Assembly (NCBI GenBank): GCA_965284365.1
Contig: OZ260079.1
Span: 6,200,001-6,264,000, forward strand
DNA length: 64,000 bases
Source of the DNA: Phragmitibacter sp965284365
GTDB taxonomy: Bacteria > Verrucomicrobiota > Verrucomicrobiia > Verrucomicrobiales > Verrucomicrobiaceae
Direction of reading: 5' to 3'
In this document: positions 49,234 through 57,676 of the stretch, in pieces
Layout: each line of letters begins with the position of its first letter
Position numbering within the stretch: the stretch's first letter is position 1
Notes under the pieces: generated by a model
Databases searched by the model: none
Seen by the model: only the letters and a program-made list of their open reading frames with translations
Told to the model about the DNA's origin: nothing
Program-made: the position numbers and the translations under genes

Positions 49234-49923
49234 TCACGCCACCGCCGCCAACCCATCCAGAATCTCATCCAGCGCCGCCTGCAACGGCGCATAATCCACT
49301 CCCTCTGCATGCATGATGACCTCCGGAGTTTGCACAAACTGGCCCGGCCACTCATCCAGATACCCGGACTTCCCCAGGGCTTTCACGATCAGCGGATCCA
49401 GCTCCAGATGGAACTGCAACCCAACAACCCGATCCTCCCAAACAAACGCCTGATTCTGACAGCCCGCACTGGATGCCACACCGATCGCCCCCGGCGGCAG
49501 ACTGAAGGTATCCCCATGCCAGTGCAGCACCGTAAGCTGCTCCGGCACCTCCGCAAAGATCCCCTCGCGATGCCCGAACTTCACCGGCAGCCAGCCTAGC
49601 TCATACACCGCATTCTGATACACCTTCCCGCCCAGCACATCCGCCAGCAACTGCGCCCCCAGACAAATGCCCAAAGCCGGAAGCCCCCGATAAAGGCATT
49701 CCTCAATAAAGCGCTTCTCTTTGATGAGCCAGGGATGATCCCGATGCTGATAAATGTTCATAGGCCCACCCATAACAATAAGCAGATCCACTTCCGACGG
49801 CGCCGGCAACTGATCCCCTGCCGCCAGTGAGAGTCGCTTCAGCCGATACCCCCGCCGCTCCGCCCAATCCGCGATCCGCCCCGGTCCCTCATGCGGCACA
49901 TGCTCAAGGCAGACGATCTTCAT
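49234..49923 (-). CDS. class I glutamine amidotransferase-like protein
   Basis: This protein of about 229 residues (ATG 49923; a second ATG at 49929) has the GATase nucleophile motif P-A-L-G-I-C-L-G-A-Q-L-L-A and the Q-F-H-L-E-L-D-P segment that holds the catalytic His and Glu. The N-terminal M-G-G-P-M-N-I-Y and W-H-G-D-T-F-S-L-P fit the GMP-synthase-like/PuuD-type amidotransferases. It is a stand-alone domain, so it may act as a glutaminase subunit or a gamma-glutamyl hydrolase. The substrate is unknown. Confidence 0.85.
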   Translation of the reverse strand: MKIVCLEHVPHEGPGRIADWAERRGYRLKRLSLAAGDQLPAPSEVDLLIVMGGPMNIYQHRDHPWLIKEKRFIEECLYRGLPALGICLGAQLLADVLGGKVYQNAVYELGWLPVKFGHREGIFAEVPEQLTVLHWHGDTFSLPPGAIGVASSAGCQNQAFVWEDRVVGLQFHLELDPLIVKALGKSGYLDEWPGQFVQTPEVIMHAEGVDYAPLQAALDEILDGLAAVA

Positions 49924-50003
49924 GCGCATCCATGGCGCGAAAAGCAGGCCGATTCAAGGCTCGAACATAAGCATCCAAGTAGGATAAACCAAATCTTTTC
50001 AGT

Positions 50004-50020
50004 CTTCGCGCCTTCGCGGT
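50004..50020 (-). repeat. CCGCGAAGGCGCGAAG-type dispersed repeat, second copy
   Basis: On the minus strand this reads ACCGCGAAGGCGCGAAG, matching the element at 18806-18823 in the opposite orientation. Similar short elements are common in intergenic DNA of PVC bacteria. Confidence 0.5.
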
Positions 50021-50062
50021 TTAATTGACGTGTCCGCCCGCCAACAGATTGTCCATTACCCC

Positions 50063-52237
50063 TCACGGCGTCGTTGCCGTTACCGCCAGCCGGAAAAACT
50101 TATTGGCCGAACCCACCACATCAGGCACACGGACTTCGATGCGATCTCCTGCACGAACGATGGTAACGCCGTTTACTCCATGGACCAGATTTCCCCACAA
50201 TCCTGAAGAAGGAGCAGGGTTGGTGGACATCTGGGCACCCCAGGCAGCTCCGGTGCGGGCTGCGGGTTGATTGAAGGAATAGACCAGGGTGCGCGTTGGC
50301 GCCTGCGGGTTTTCCACCGTGATTTGTGGAATCTTCGTTGGGTCCGTGACGGCGTTGGTCTTGGGCTCTGTCCCTAAAACATACTCTGCCAGATTGGCCA
50401 GACCGTTGGAGTCCGGATCTGCCGTCCAACTGGGGCTTCCCGTGGCGAAATGATAATAGCCCCAACTGGAAAGCGTGCTGAAACTGGGCGGTGACGAGAC
50501 CAGCAGTGAATTGATGGCAGCTTGCAACTCCGGCATGGGCCCAATCGGCGTGGTGAGAGTGCCCGTTTGGGCGCGCCCGGTGGAGACCAGTATCTGCCGG
50601 ATCTCCGCTGGGGTCAGGCGGCGTTCCAGCACTTTGATCGCGAAAGATTGCAAAAGCCCTACTGCCGAAGTGACAGTGGGAGTGGCAGAACTGGTTCCGT
50701 TGAAGCTATTAGTGTACTCTTGATTCACATCACCGCCATAGGTGGCATAGGCGCCGTAGCCCAGCGTGGCGACCGACTGACCCCAGCCCTGCACATTCAC
50801 GCGGGTGCCATAGGTGCTGAAGGATAACTTCGCGCGGGCACTGCTACCCGCCCCCACAATGATTGAGCCGCTGTCGCCGCGGGCGCGATAGGCGTCATAG
50901 CCACTGGAGTCCAGATTCTGGTTGCCGTTTCCAGCAGCGGCCACTACCACCACCCCGGCGTCGCTGCCCGTCTTCACGGCATTCCAGACGGAGAGCGCGT
51001 ATTCCGCAGGCACGTATTGATCCCCCACGCCGCCGGTCTGCATCTCCAACACCACGATGTCACCCGCTGCGGAAGCCGCAATCGCGGCCACAATGGCTGC
51101 CGTTCTGTCCTGAATGCCCCCTGCTGTTTTGTTGGAATATTCAGGATAAAAGAAAGTGGGACAGTCAGGAAGCGAGCCGGTCATCCCATAGCTATTGTTC
51201 CCGGCGACCAATACTCCCAGCACGGCCGTGGCATGATCATCACCGAAGGCGGTATACATGGAAGCAATCCCTGTCTGAAGCGTCACCAAACCACTGAGAT
51301 CTTCATGCAAGGGATTAAATTGGTACTCACAGTCCGTGACACGCAAGGTTGAGTGGCCCCGGATGCCATAGGTATTCCACACATAGTCCACATTCACGCC
51401 GTTCGTTGCGCTGCGATACCCTTGCAGGCTGGTCAGGTTCGGAGTCGTGGGGGCAATGTCTGCCGCTGGAGGAGGCACGGGTTGATCCAGAGACTCCAGC
51501 TCCGCGTACTCCACCAGTGGCGAGCTGTGCAGAGCCCGGGCTGCGGCCACCACATTCTCCTTGGTGGTCACCTTCGGTACGGCCACCAGCAGGCTGGCTT
51601 GATCCGGTTGAGCGCGGCCACTGTTCTTCGCGGCTTTATCTTCCAGCGCCTTCAGATCCTGCTCCGGGACGGTGTGCAGGGTAACAAAACGCAGATCCCA
51701 TTTCTCCGCCAGTTGCTCCAGTTCGGAGGCCTTCGCAGACTGGCTTTCCAGGATGGACAACTTTCCGTCAGCAGAAGCTCTGGCGGCAAAGGCATCGGTA
51801 AATTTAACGCTTATCTTCAGGACATTCCCCGGTGGAATCCGCAGCGGCTCCTTCGGCAACGGCGTGCGGGGAATCAGCGACTTTTGAAAAGCGGCCTCTT
51901 GTGGAGGCAAAGTCGCCGGTTTCCGGAAAATGACCCGGGAGCCGACAGGAACCGGAGAGGGAGCGGGAGCTGTCACGGCCGCAGCCTGGCTGACGCTCGT
52001 CGCTGGTGCGGACTTCCCCGCGGGTGCCGATGCAGCGCTTGAAGAGGGCGCCGCGTTACCAGCAGTAGGTGTCGATGACGAAGCCCCACTAACAGGCTTC
52101 GAAGCCTGTTGAGAACTCTCTTTGATGTTACCCTTCGAAGCAGGGTTGGCTGAGCGCAGCCACAGAGTAATGGCGCCGACAATTAATAGCAGCGGCACTA
52201 CGATGAAAGCTTTTCGGCGGCTCATACAGACACGCAT
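50063..52237 (-). CDS. subtilisin-like serine protease (S8), membrane-anchored or exported
   Basis: This 724-residue protein has a membrane/signal helix (I-V-V-P-L-L-L-I-V-G-A-I-T-L-W-L) and a long low-complexity Ala/Ser/Pro stretch (~35-100). The S8 catalytic domain has D302 (L-R-V-T-D-C-E-Y), H335 (G-D-D-H-A-T-A-V-L-G), oxyanion N437 (A-A-A-G-N-G) and S516 (F-N-G-T-S-S-A-T-P). The C-terminal module D-P-D-S-N-G-L-A-N-L-A-E-Y to F-F-R-L-A-V resembles the tail of the partial gene at 1-344. The start may be at 52237 or 52225 (M-S-R-R-K-A-F). It has no neighbouring partner. Confidence 0.88.
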   Translation of the reverse strand: MRVCMSRRKAFIVVPLLLIVGAITLWLRSANPASKGNIKESSQQASKPVSGASSSTPTAGNAAPSSSAASAPAGKSAPATSVSQAAAVTAPAPSPVPVGSRVIFRKPATLPPQEAAFQKSLIPRTPLPKEPLRIPPGNVLKISVKFTDAFAARASADGKLSILESQSAKASELEQLAEKWDLRFVTLHTVPEQDLKALEDKAAKNSGRAQPDQASLLVAVPKVTTKENVVAAARALHSSPLVEYAELESLDQPVPPPAADIAPTTPNLTSLQGYRSATNGVNVDYVWNTYGIRGHSTLRVTDCEYQFNPLHEDLSGLVTLQTGIASMYTAFGDDHATAVLGVLVAGNNSYGMTGSLPDCPTFFYPEYSNKTAGGIQDRTAAIVAAIAASAAGDIVVLEMQTGGVGDQYVPAEYALSVWNAVKTGSDAGVVVVAAAGNGNQNLDSSGYDAYRARGDSGSIIVGAGSSARAKLSFSTYGTRVNVQGWGQSVATLGYGAYATYGGDVNQEYTNSFNGTSSATPTVTSAVGLLQSFAIKVLERRLTPAEIRQILVSTGRAQTGTLTTPIGPMPELQAAINSLLVSSPPSFSTLSSWGYYHFATGSPSWTADPDSNGLANLAEYVLGTEPKTNAVTDPTKIPQITVENPQAPTRTLVYSFNQPAARTGAAWGAQMSTNPAPSSGLWGNLVHGVNGVTIVRAGDRIEVRVPDVVGSANKFFRLAVTATTP

Positions 52238-52534
52238 CTTCTACTGAAAAGGAAATTTATTCCATTCAAAAGTTAACCAGCGGCCATGGATTTCAGGGCC
52301 TATCTCCTTCAATCCTTACTGTTAAGATAAGTCAATTAACCTCACTCGTACGTCACTCCGCAAGCAGTCAGAACTTAAGCTCGCAACGGCACGTAAAAGA
52401 GCGTGCACTTAGTCCGTTTCGCTAACTTTGAGGAGTTCTCTCCAGTCGGGTCCAAGGATTAGCCGCCAACGAGTTAGATAAAATTTTTCAGCCGACACAG
52501 CGTCGGCAAGCGTTATCATATAGGAACCAGCGAC
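52238..52534. other. gene-free spacer before the guanidine riboswitch
   Basis: No ORF of note is present. A hairpin GCCGAC/GTCGGC (52491-52507) lies just ahead of the riboswitch. The riboswitch promoter probably lies here, but no box is clear enough to assign. Confidence 0.5.
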
Positions 52535-52609
52535 GCAGGGACGACCCTGCCTCTCCTTAATCAATTGATTGATCAATCACGGGGACGACCCCAGCATCAT
52601 CAAGGAGAG
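52535..52609 (+). promoter_or_regulatory. guanidine-II (mini-ykkC) riboswitch
   Basis: Two hairpins with ACGA tetraloops, GCAGGG-ACGA-CCCTGC (52535-52550) and GGGG-ACGA-CCCC (52581-52592), are separated by 30 bases. This is the established mini-ykkC consensus (paired stems with ACGR loops) that senses guanidinium. The Shine-Dalgarno AAGGAG (52602-52607) lies 11 bases before the ATG at 52619. The 8-base CTCTCCTT (52551-52558) is an exact complement of AAGGAGAG (52602-52609), giving an explicit anti-Shine-Dalgarno that would block the ribosome when hairpins are not docked. Confidence 0.88.
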
Positions 52610-52618
52610 CGTGTAGAC

Positions 52619-52945
52619 ATGAACTGGATCATTTTGATCATCGCAGGCCTGTTTGAGATAAGCTGGGCAGTTGGCCTGCAATACACCCACGGCTTCACCC
52701 GCCTCTGGCCCAGCGTGGCGACCATCGCCGCCATCGCCCTTAGCATGTTCTTGTTGGCCGTCGCCTTGCGCTCGCTTCCAGTAGGCACTGCCTATGCCGT
52801 TTGGGTCGGAGTGGGTGTGGTGGGCACCGCCATCGCTGGAGTGTTCCTCTATGCCGAACCCGTCAACGCGGCCAAGATCATCGGTGTCATTTTGATCACG
52901 GCTGGGATTGTTTCGCTCAAGCTCGGTTCGGCTGTTCCCAATTAG
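52619..52945 (+). CDS. gdx: SMR-family guanidinium exporter
   Basis: This 108-residue four-helix small multidrug resistance protein (formerly SugE) starts at ATG 52619 (M-N-W-I-I-L-I-I-A-G-L-F-E13-I-S-W-A). It keeps the transport Glu in helix 1 and the Gdx hallmark K/Q-Y-T-H-G-F-T-R-L, S-L-P-V-G-T-A-Y-A-V-W and G-V-V-G-T-A-I. Gdx proteins export guanidinium in exchange for protons as a dual-topology dimer. The upstream guanidine-II riboswitch fixes the substrate assignment. The in-frame start at 52565 lies inside the riboswitch and is rejected. Confidence 0.93.
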   Translation: MNWIILIIAGLFEISWAVGLQYTHGFTRLWPSVATIAAIALSMFLLAVALRSLPVGTAYAVWVGVGVVGTAIAGVFLYAEPVNAAKIIGVILITAGIVSLKLGSAVPN

Positions 52946-52967
52946 GGCGCGGATTAAAATTTTGTGC

Positions 52968-54398
52968 TTAATGCGCATGCGGATGCACCCCATGCACAAG
53001 CCCATGCCATCCCTGGTACGCCATGAAAGCAGCCAACAATATCAACAACACACAAGAGAAATAAGGCGCCCGCCGCACCCAGTTGGAAAACCCGGCGCTG
53101 CTCATCCGCTTCGCAGCGTGTTGCGTCCCCCAAGCCGCGATGACCCCCACCGCCACCATGGTCAGCGCCAGACCGATGCTGAACGCCGCCACGAGGGCGA
53201 AGCCTAGCGTCACGCGTTTGATCTGCAAACACACCAGCAAAATCGTGAACGCCGCCGGGCAAGGCATGAGCCCGCCCGTCACGCCAAAGAGCACAATCTG
53301 CGGGGTGGTCACGGGTCGGTTCCCAAAGCGCCGCGCGATATCCTGCGCGTGTGCACGTTCGTGAGCATCTTCATACACAGCGTCGCCCGGCTCAGGCTCC
53401 AGTTCCGCTGCGGGTGCCATGCCTGATGCGGACACTTCCTCACGGAATCTTAAGCGATACGTATGCGCATGATCGGCATGTCCCAGGCTGATCACCGCCA
53501 CAAACTCATGCGGCGCCGGCACAATACCCGTGGATTCCCAAAACCCGTCTTTCGTTTCGAATGCGAACTTTTGGATGCTTCCATCGAGCCGCGAGGTCTC
53601 CACGCCTATTTGCGTCTTTTTCGGCAGCGGCACCGGTTCGCCATTGGCCCGGCAGGGATGGATGCGGAATCGCGCCGCGCCGTCCAACAAAGGCGAGGAG
53701 GCAATTTCCACTTCCAGCCAACCATGACCGGTATCCAACAACATGCCTCCATGAGGCCCTCGATTTGCCCGAGCACCCCTCACGGAAGCCGCACCATTGC
53801 TCGCTACTGATGTTACTCCCGCCGGCAGAACAAGACCGCTGCTCGTCACCACTTCCCCGGCACGCGCCGCGACCGTGGTGGTGGGTGCATGAAGGTGGGA
53901 ATGCCCTCCCCCATCCGCCCATTCATTCGCAGGCAGCGCTCTCCGCTGCAAACTCTGCGGAAGCTCAAACGGGATCGGGATGTCACGCGAAAGTTGAGCA
54001 GCCTCGGCCCCGCTCACCGTCTCCTTTCGCTGCTGATGCTCCTCTGCCGCCCTCACATCCCGCCGCGTCCGCACAAACATCCAAACCGCCAGAAGAAACA
54101 CAAGCGTGGCAGATACCAGATGAAAATACGGTTCCGTCGACTCAGCATTCCACTGGCTGCCAAAGGTCAGCGCCAGCCCTGCCAGCAGCCAGATAATGAG
54201 CGAGTGGGAAATCGCCGCAGAGAGGCCCAGCAAAACCGCCTGCCACACTGTCCCACGGATGGCGATGATGAAAGCCGCCATCATCGTCTTCGAATGGCCC
54301 GGCTCCAGTCCATGCAGTGCACCCAGCAAAATGGCCACCGGGATGTAGAGCCACACATGGGCACTCCCGCTTTGGATCAGTTGCTGGAAATCGGGCAT
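52968..54398 (-). CDS. NicO/RcnA-type metal exporter with inserted domain
   Basis: This 476-residue membrane protein begins with the NicO signature L-L-G-A-L-H-G-L-E-P-G-H-S-K-T and later has L-F-G-V-T-G-G-L-M-P-C-P-A-A, the paired motifs of RcnA-type nickel/cobalt exporters. The cytoplasmic or periplasmic loop between them is very long (residues ~110-360). It has a basic/acidic stretch, short His motifs (G-G-G-H-S-H-L-H) and a domain with G-P-H-G-G-M-L-L-D that recalls the metal-related domain near the start of CzcB-like proteins. The C-terminus has further helices and ends H-G-V-H-P-H-A-H. Ni or Co export is likely but the metal is not proved. Confidence 0.82.
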   Translation of the reverse strand: MPDFQQLIQSGSAHVWLYIPVAILLGALHGLEPGHSKTMMAAFIIAIRGTVWQAVLLGLSAAISHSLIIWLLAGLALTFGSQWNAESTEPYFHLVSATLVFLLAVWMFVRTRRDVRAAEEHQQRKETVSGAEAAQLSRDIPIPFELPQSLQRRALPANEWADGGGHSHLHAPTTTVAARAGEVVTSSGLVLPAGVTSVASNGAASVRGARANRGPHGGMLLDTGHGWLEVEIASSPLLDGAARFRIHPCRANGEPVPLPKKTQIGVETSRLDGSIQKFAFETKDGFWESTGIVPAPHEFVAVISLGHADHAHTYRLRFREEVSASGMAPAAELEPEPGDAVYEDAHERAHAQDIARRFGNRPVTTPQIVLFGVTGGLMPCPAAFTILLVCLQIKRVTLGFALVAAFSIGLALTMVAVGVIAAWGTQHAAKRMSSAGFSNWVRRAPYFSCVLLILLAAFMAYQGWHGLVHGVHPHAH

Positions 54399-54476
54399 GC
54401 TTACTTAACGGACAATCCCTTGGGACATTCCTTCAGAATTGCTCTTCGATTATCCCACACCTCTTGCGGGCAAGAC

Positions 54477-55268
54477 TCATTCCAGCGCCAGCACAAACCT
54501 CGGTGCCTTCGCCGGATTCAGCCACGCGAGCAGCTTCTCCATCTCCTCCCGCGCCATAGCCGTGCAGCCGGATGTCGGCACCCCCGGGGCTTTCCAGATG
54601 TGGATAAAAATGCAGGAACCCGCGCCCGCCACCGGTTTGGGATCGGTGTTGTGCGCCACAAAAAGGCCCCACCGATACTGGTCATCGCTCAGCACCATCT
54701 TTTCCGCACCTTCCCAGTCCGCCTTGGTGCGGCCACCATCCACCACCTGATTGTAATAACGCGAGTTTACATCATCAACACCCCGATGATTCTCCGTCAT
54801 GTGTCGATAAGGTATCTTCACCCGGGACGCGGCAGGCTTTGCCGCATAGCCGTAGGCAAACGGCAGCGCAAAGATGCCCGCCGGACTCTTGCCATCCCCT
54901 TCACGCTTCGGCGGCAGATTCGTAGCCTTCCCGCGATGCTCCCCCAACCCCTCCGCAATGCCATGGCGCCCAAAGGTCACCGGCACCGGCCCATGCACCG
55001 GCAGCCAGGGCATTCGCTCATTGGGCCTCTCCAGGCACCAAATCCTTCCTTGGGTGGCATTTCCATCCAGAGCCAATGCCAGCACCACCTGCCCGCAATT
55101 CATCGGGAGATCCTGAATCAAATGGGCGGGGATCGAGACCATACGCCGAGTTTTGCCATGCGCCGCGCCCGCGCACAAGTGCAGCAACAGCATGGCCATG
55201 CCCACGCCCCTGACAAAACTGCCACGAGAAACCTGCCGCATCAGGGATGAAAGAGTTGGCCAGCGCAC
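54477..55268 (-). CDS. YkuD-type L,D-transpeptidase-like protein, exported
   Basis: This protein of up to 263 residues has a YkuD catalytic segment H-I-W-K-A-P-G-V-P-T-S-G-C-T-A-M with the nucleophilic cysteine and nearby histidine. Upstream are P-A-G-I-F-A-L-P-F-A-Y-G and V-F-V-A-H-N-like strands. A signal peptide (G-M-A-M-L-L-L-H-L-C-A-G-A-A) lies after internal Met codons, so the start may be at 55241 or 55199 instead of 55268. The family cross-links peptidoglycan or acts as carboxypeptidase-like enzymes; some members of this subgroup are of unknown activity. Confidence 0.85.
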   Translation of the reverse strand: MRWPTLSSLMRQVSRGSFVRGVGMAMLLLHLCAGAAHGKTRRMVSIPAHLIQDLPMNCGQVVLALALDGNATQGRIWCLERPNERMPWLPVHGPVPVTFGRHGIAEGLGEHRGKATNLPPKREGDGKSPAGIFALPFAYGYAAKPAASRVKIPYRHMTENHRGVDDVNSRYYNQVVDGGRTKADWEGAEKMVLSDDQYRWGLFVAHNTDPKPVAGAGSCIFIHIWKAPGVPTSGCTAMAREEMEKLLAWLNPAKAPRFVLALE

Positions 55269-55290
55269 CGGAGCATGTTATGGCCAAGTC

Positions 55291-56442
55291 ATGGATTTGC
55301 CAGCATCCGTCACTGAACTCGCCCAGGCATTGGTCCGGATTCCTTCCATCAATCCGGAGGGGGAGACATCCCGCGAGTTCACCGGAGAGGCCGCCTGTGC
55401 AAAGTATGTGGGCGATTTCCTGGAAGCCTCTGGGGCCCTAGTCACCTACGAGGAAGTCCTGCCCGGCAGGCCTAATGTCATCGGGCGATTCCCTTCGCAT
55501 CCCCTCCCCAATGGCGAGGCAAAGCCCAAAGTCGTCTTTGGCCCTCATCTGGATACCGTGGGCATCGATGGCATGACTGTCGAACCCTTCGGCGGCGTCT
55601 TGCGTGACGGCAAAGTCTGGGGACGCGGCTCCTGCGATACCAAAGGCTCCATGGCCACCATGCTCTGGGCCTTTCATGAGCTTGGTAAAGAGATGGCAGA
55701 GCTTCCCGTGGAAGTACATTTCGCGGGCTTCATCTCTGAAGAAACCGCCCAGCATGGCTCGCGTCATTTCGCTGAGCATCATGGGCAAGACTATGCCTGC
55801 GCCATCATCGGTGAACCCACCGGACTGCAGACTGTTTTTAAACACAAAGGCTGCCTCTGGGCGGACATTGAGACCTACGGCATCGCCGTGCATGGCTCCC
55901 GTCCCGAAGCCGGCGAAAACGCCATCCTTCGCATGGCCAAACTCATCAAAGCTCTCGATGCCGACTTCCGAACGCAGATCCGTGAAGCTGGCGGCAAAGA
56001 TCCCTGGCTCGGCCAGACCACCATCAGTCTCGGCATGATCCAGGGCGGCACCCGGCCCAATATCACCGCGGACCGTTGCCAGCTTACCGTGGACATCCGC
56101 TTCACCCCGCTCATTGCAAAACTGGGCGGCCCCTTCGATCTCTTGCAGGCGTTCGTCGCCAAACATGACGCGACAGCCAACGTCTCACCACGTGGCATGA
56201 CCCAACCCTGCCTCGACACGCCGTCAGATGATTACTTCGTGAAGAAGCTCGTGGACTGCGGTGCTCCTCTCACCGGCGCCCCCTGGTTCTGTGATGCCGC
56301 CTACCTCGCCGCCGTCGGTGTCCCCAGCGTCGCCATCGGCCCCGGCAGCATCAACCAGGCCCACACCAAAGACGAGTTCGTGGAAGTAGCCGCCCTGGAA
56401 GAATGCACTGCGTTTTTCAAGAAGTGGCTAAGGTCACTGTGA
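55291..56442 (+). CDS. M20 family metallopeptidase (ArgE/DapE-like)
   Basis: From ATG 55291 (M-D-L-P-A-S-V-T-E-L-A) this is a 383-residue zinc peptidase. It has G-P-H-L-D-T-V with the first His/Asp, W-G-R-G-S-C-D-T-K-G with the bridging Asp, E-E-T-A-Q-H-G-S with the catalytic Glu pair, and G-E-P-T-G-L. The late I-G-P-G-S-I-N-Q-A-H-T-K-D-E completes the metal site. The family includes acetylornithine and succinyl-diaminopimelate deacylases; the exact substrate is open. The frame extends upstream into the divergent L,D-transpeptidase gene, so the ATG at 55291 is chosen. Confidence 0.88.
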   Translation: MDLPASVTELAQALVRIPSINPEGETSREFTGEAACAKYVGDFLEASGALVTYEEVLPGRPNVIGRFPSHPLPNGEAKPKVVFGPHLDTVGIDGMTVEPFGGVLRDGKVWGRGSCDTKGSMATMLWAFHELGKEMAELPVEVHFAGFISEETAQHGSRHFAEHHGQDYACAIIGEPTGLQTVFKHKGCLWADIETYGIAVHGSRPEAGENAILRMAKLIKALDADFRTQIREAGGKDPWLGQTTISLGMIQGGTRPNITADRCQLTVDIRFTPLIAKLGGPFDLLQAFVAKHDATANVSPRGMTQPCLDTPSDDYFVKKLVDCGAPLTGAPWFCDAAYLAAVGVPSVAIGPGSINQAHTKDEFVEVAALEECTAFFKKWLRSL

Positions 56443-56449
56443 TAAGGGC

Positions 56450-57334
56450 TTAAGCCGGTAAGCTTTTCCCTTCCACCCCCCACAGCACCTTCACCACCTG
56501 CGCGGTCGCAGCGACATTATGCACGCGGAAAATCTGCGCGCCGCGCTTCATGCCAGCAGCGATACACGCAACCGTTCCCGCATCGCGTTGCAGAGGATCA
56601 CGCAGTTGCAGCACATCCCCGATCACGGTCTTACGCGATACTGGCAACAAGAAGGGGCAGCCAAACCGATGCATACGTTCCATCTCACGATAAATCGTGA
56701 GGTTATCCTCGCTCTGCTTGGCAAAGTCGATGCCGGGATCCAGGATTAGATGCTCCTGCGTCAGCCCCGCTTGCAGCGCGAGCTGGATCTTCTCTTCAAA
56801 AAAAGTGTCCAGCGACTCCATCACATCGGGATAACGCACGTGCACATGCGGCACCTTTGGCTGACCGATGCTATGCATGATTAATAGCGCCACGCCATGC
56901 CGTGCGCAGACTTCCGCATTGGCCGCTGTCGGCAGCGCAGAGATATCATTCAGGATATCCGCTCCCATGTGCAAAGTCGCTTCAATGACTTCCGTGCGCC
57001 AGGAGTTGATGGACAGCAGCGGCGGCCACACCTGCTCCTCATCCCACAACGGCCCATGCAAAGAGGCTACCCAGCCTTCCCACTTCGTTAGAAATGCCGT
57101 CAGCCGCCGCACTTCCTCTTCCACGCTCACGGCTTCTCGATTTGTCCGCGCGCTTTCGGCACCGATGTCGATGATGTCCGCGCCATCGCGCAGTTGCTGC
57201 TCCGCCTGCTTCCAGGCCTGATCCGGGTCAAGCGTGCCATCATCACAGAAGGAGTCGTCGTTCAGATTCACAATCCCCATCACCAGCGGACGGCGGGGAA
57301 ACGAAAGACGATGATGACGGGCGACGAGGTTCAT
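56450..57334 (-). CDS. folP: dihydropteroate synthase
   Basis: DHPS joins pABA to the pterin pyrophosphate in folate synthesis. Read from ATG 57334 (M-N-L-V-A-R-H-H-R) the protein has 294 residues. The first motif is V-M-G-I-V-N-L-N-D-D-S-F-C-D-D-G, diverging from the canonical G-I-L-N-V-T-P-D-S-F-S-D-G-G. Other motifs are kept: G-A-D-I-I-D-I-G-A-E-S, S-I-N-S-W-R, L-N-D-I-S-A, I-L-D-P-G-I-D-F-A-K, S-R-K-T-V-I-G and R-V-H-N-V. All point to an active DHPS. It converges closely with the M20 gene (7 bases between stops). Confidence 0.9.
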   Translation of the reverse strand: MNLVARHHRLSFPRRPLVMGIVNLNDDSFCDDGTLDPDQAWKQAEQQLRDGADIIDIGAESARTNREAVSVEEEVRRLTAFLTKWEGWVASLHGPLWDEEQVWPPLLSINSWRTEVIEATLHMGADILNDISALPTAANAEVCARHGVALLIMHSIGQPKVPHVHVRYPDVMESLDTFFEEKIQLALQAGLTQEHLILDPGIDFAKQSEDNLTIYREMERMHRFGCPFLLPVSRKTVIGDVLQLRDPLQRDAGTVACIAAGMKRGAQIFRVHNVAATAQVVKVLWGVEGKSLPA

Positions 57335-57424
57335 GAAGAATGGAAGCGCGCGATCATGCCACAACACCAACCATACTGCTGCGAAGAATGCTATAGAATA
57401 GCTTTCTCTCGCCGGAGCGTACGG

Positions 57425-57453
57425 TTGACAATGCCTCGCCCTGCCAGTATTAA
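57425..57453 (+). promoter_or_regulatory. strong sigma-70-like promoter of the DMT exporter leader
   Basis: A perfect -35 box TTGACA (57425-57430) is followed after exactly 17 bases by TATTAA (57448-57453). Transcription would start near 57460, giving a 5' leader of about 217 bases before the exporter start at 57677. Confidence 0.7.
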
Positions 57454-57558
57454 AACGCCGGATGAATTATCTCCATACCAACTGCCCGCAAAGCGCTCCG
57501 TCGGCTTCCGCCGCCGTCAAGCGTATTGCCGGCGTCTGGGCTTCTAAAGCCCGGACCC

Positions 57559-57637
57559 AGGTGGTTTTGGAATAGTATCGTCCTCTGATAAACGACTAGA
57601 CCGCGAACCACCTCCAGCCATGGGCGGTGGTTTTTTT
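57559..57637 (+). promoter_or_regulatory. candidate transcription attenuator (antiterminator/terminator switch)
   Basis: A terminator hairpin pairs AACCACC (57606-57612) with GGTGGTT (57626-57632) and is followed by seven T (57631-57637). The segment AGGTGGTT (57559-57566) is an exact 8-base complement of AACCACCT (57606-57613), so it can form an alternative, mutually exclusive antiterminator. A 6-bp hairpin (57538-57552) precedes it. A short 37-codon ORF (57462-57575) overlaps the antiterminator arm, so translation could shift the balance. The DMT exporter starts 40 bases after the T run. Confidence 0.65.
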
Positions 57638-57676
57638 GTCTCCCGCTCCTGGCTGCCTCGTACCCAAACAGCTGCC

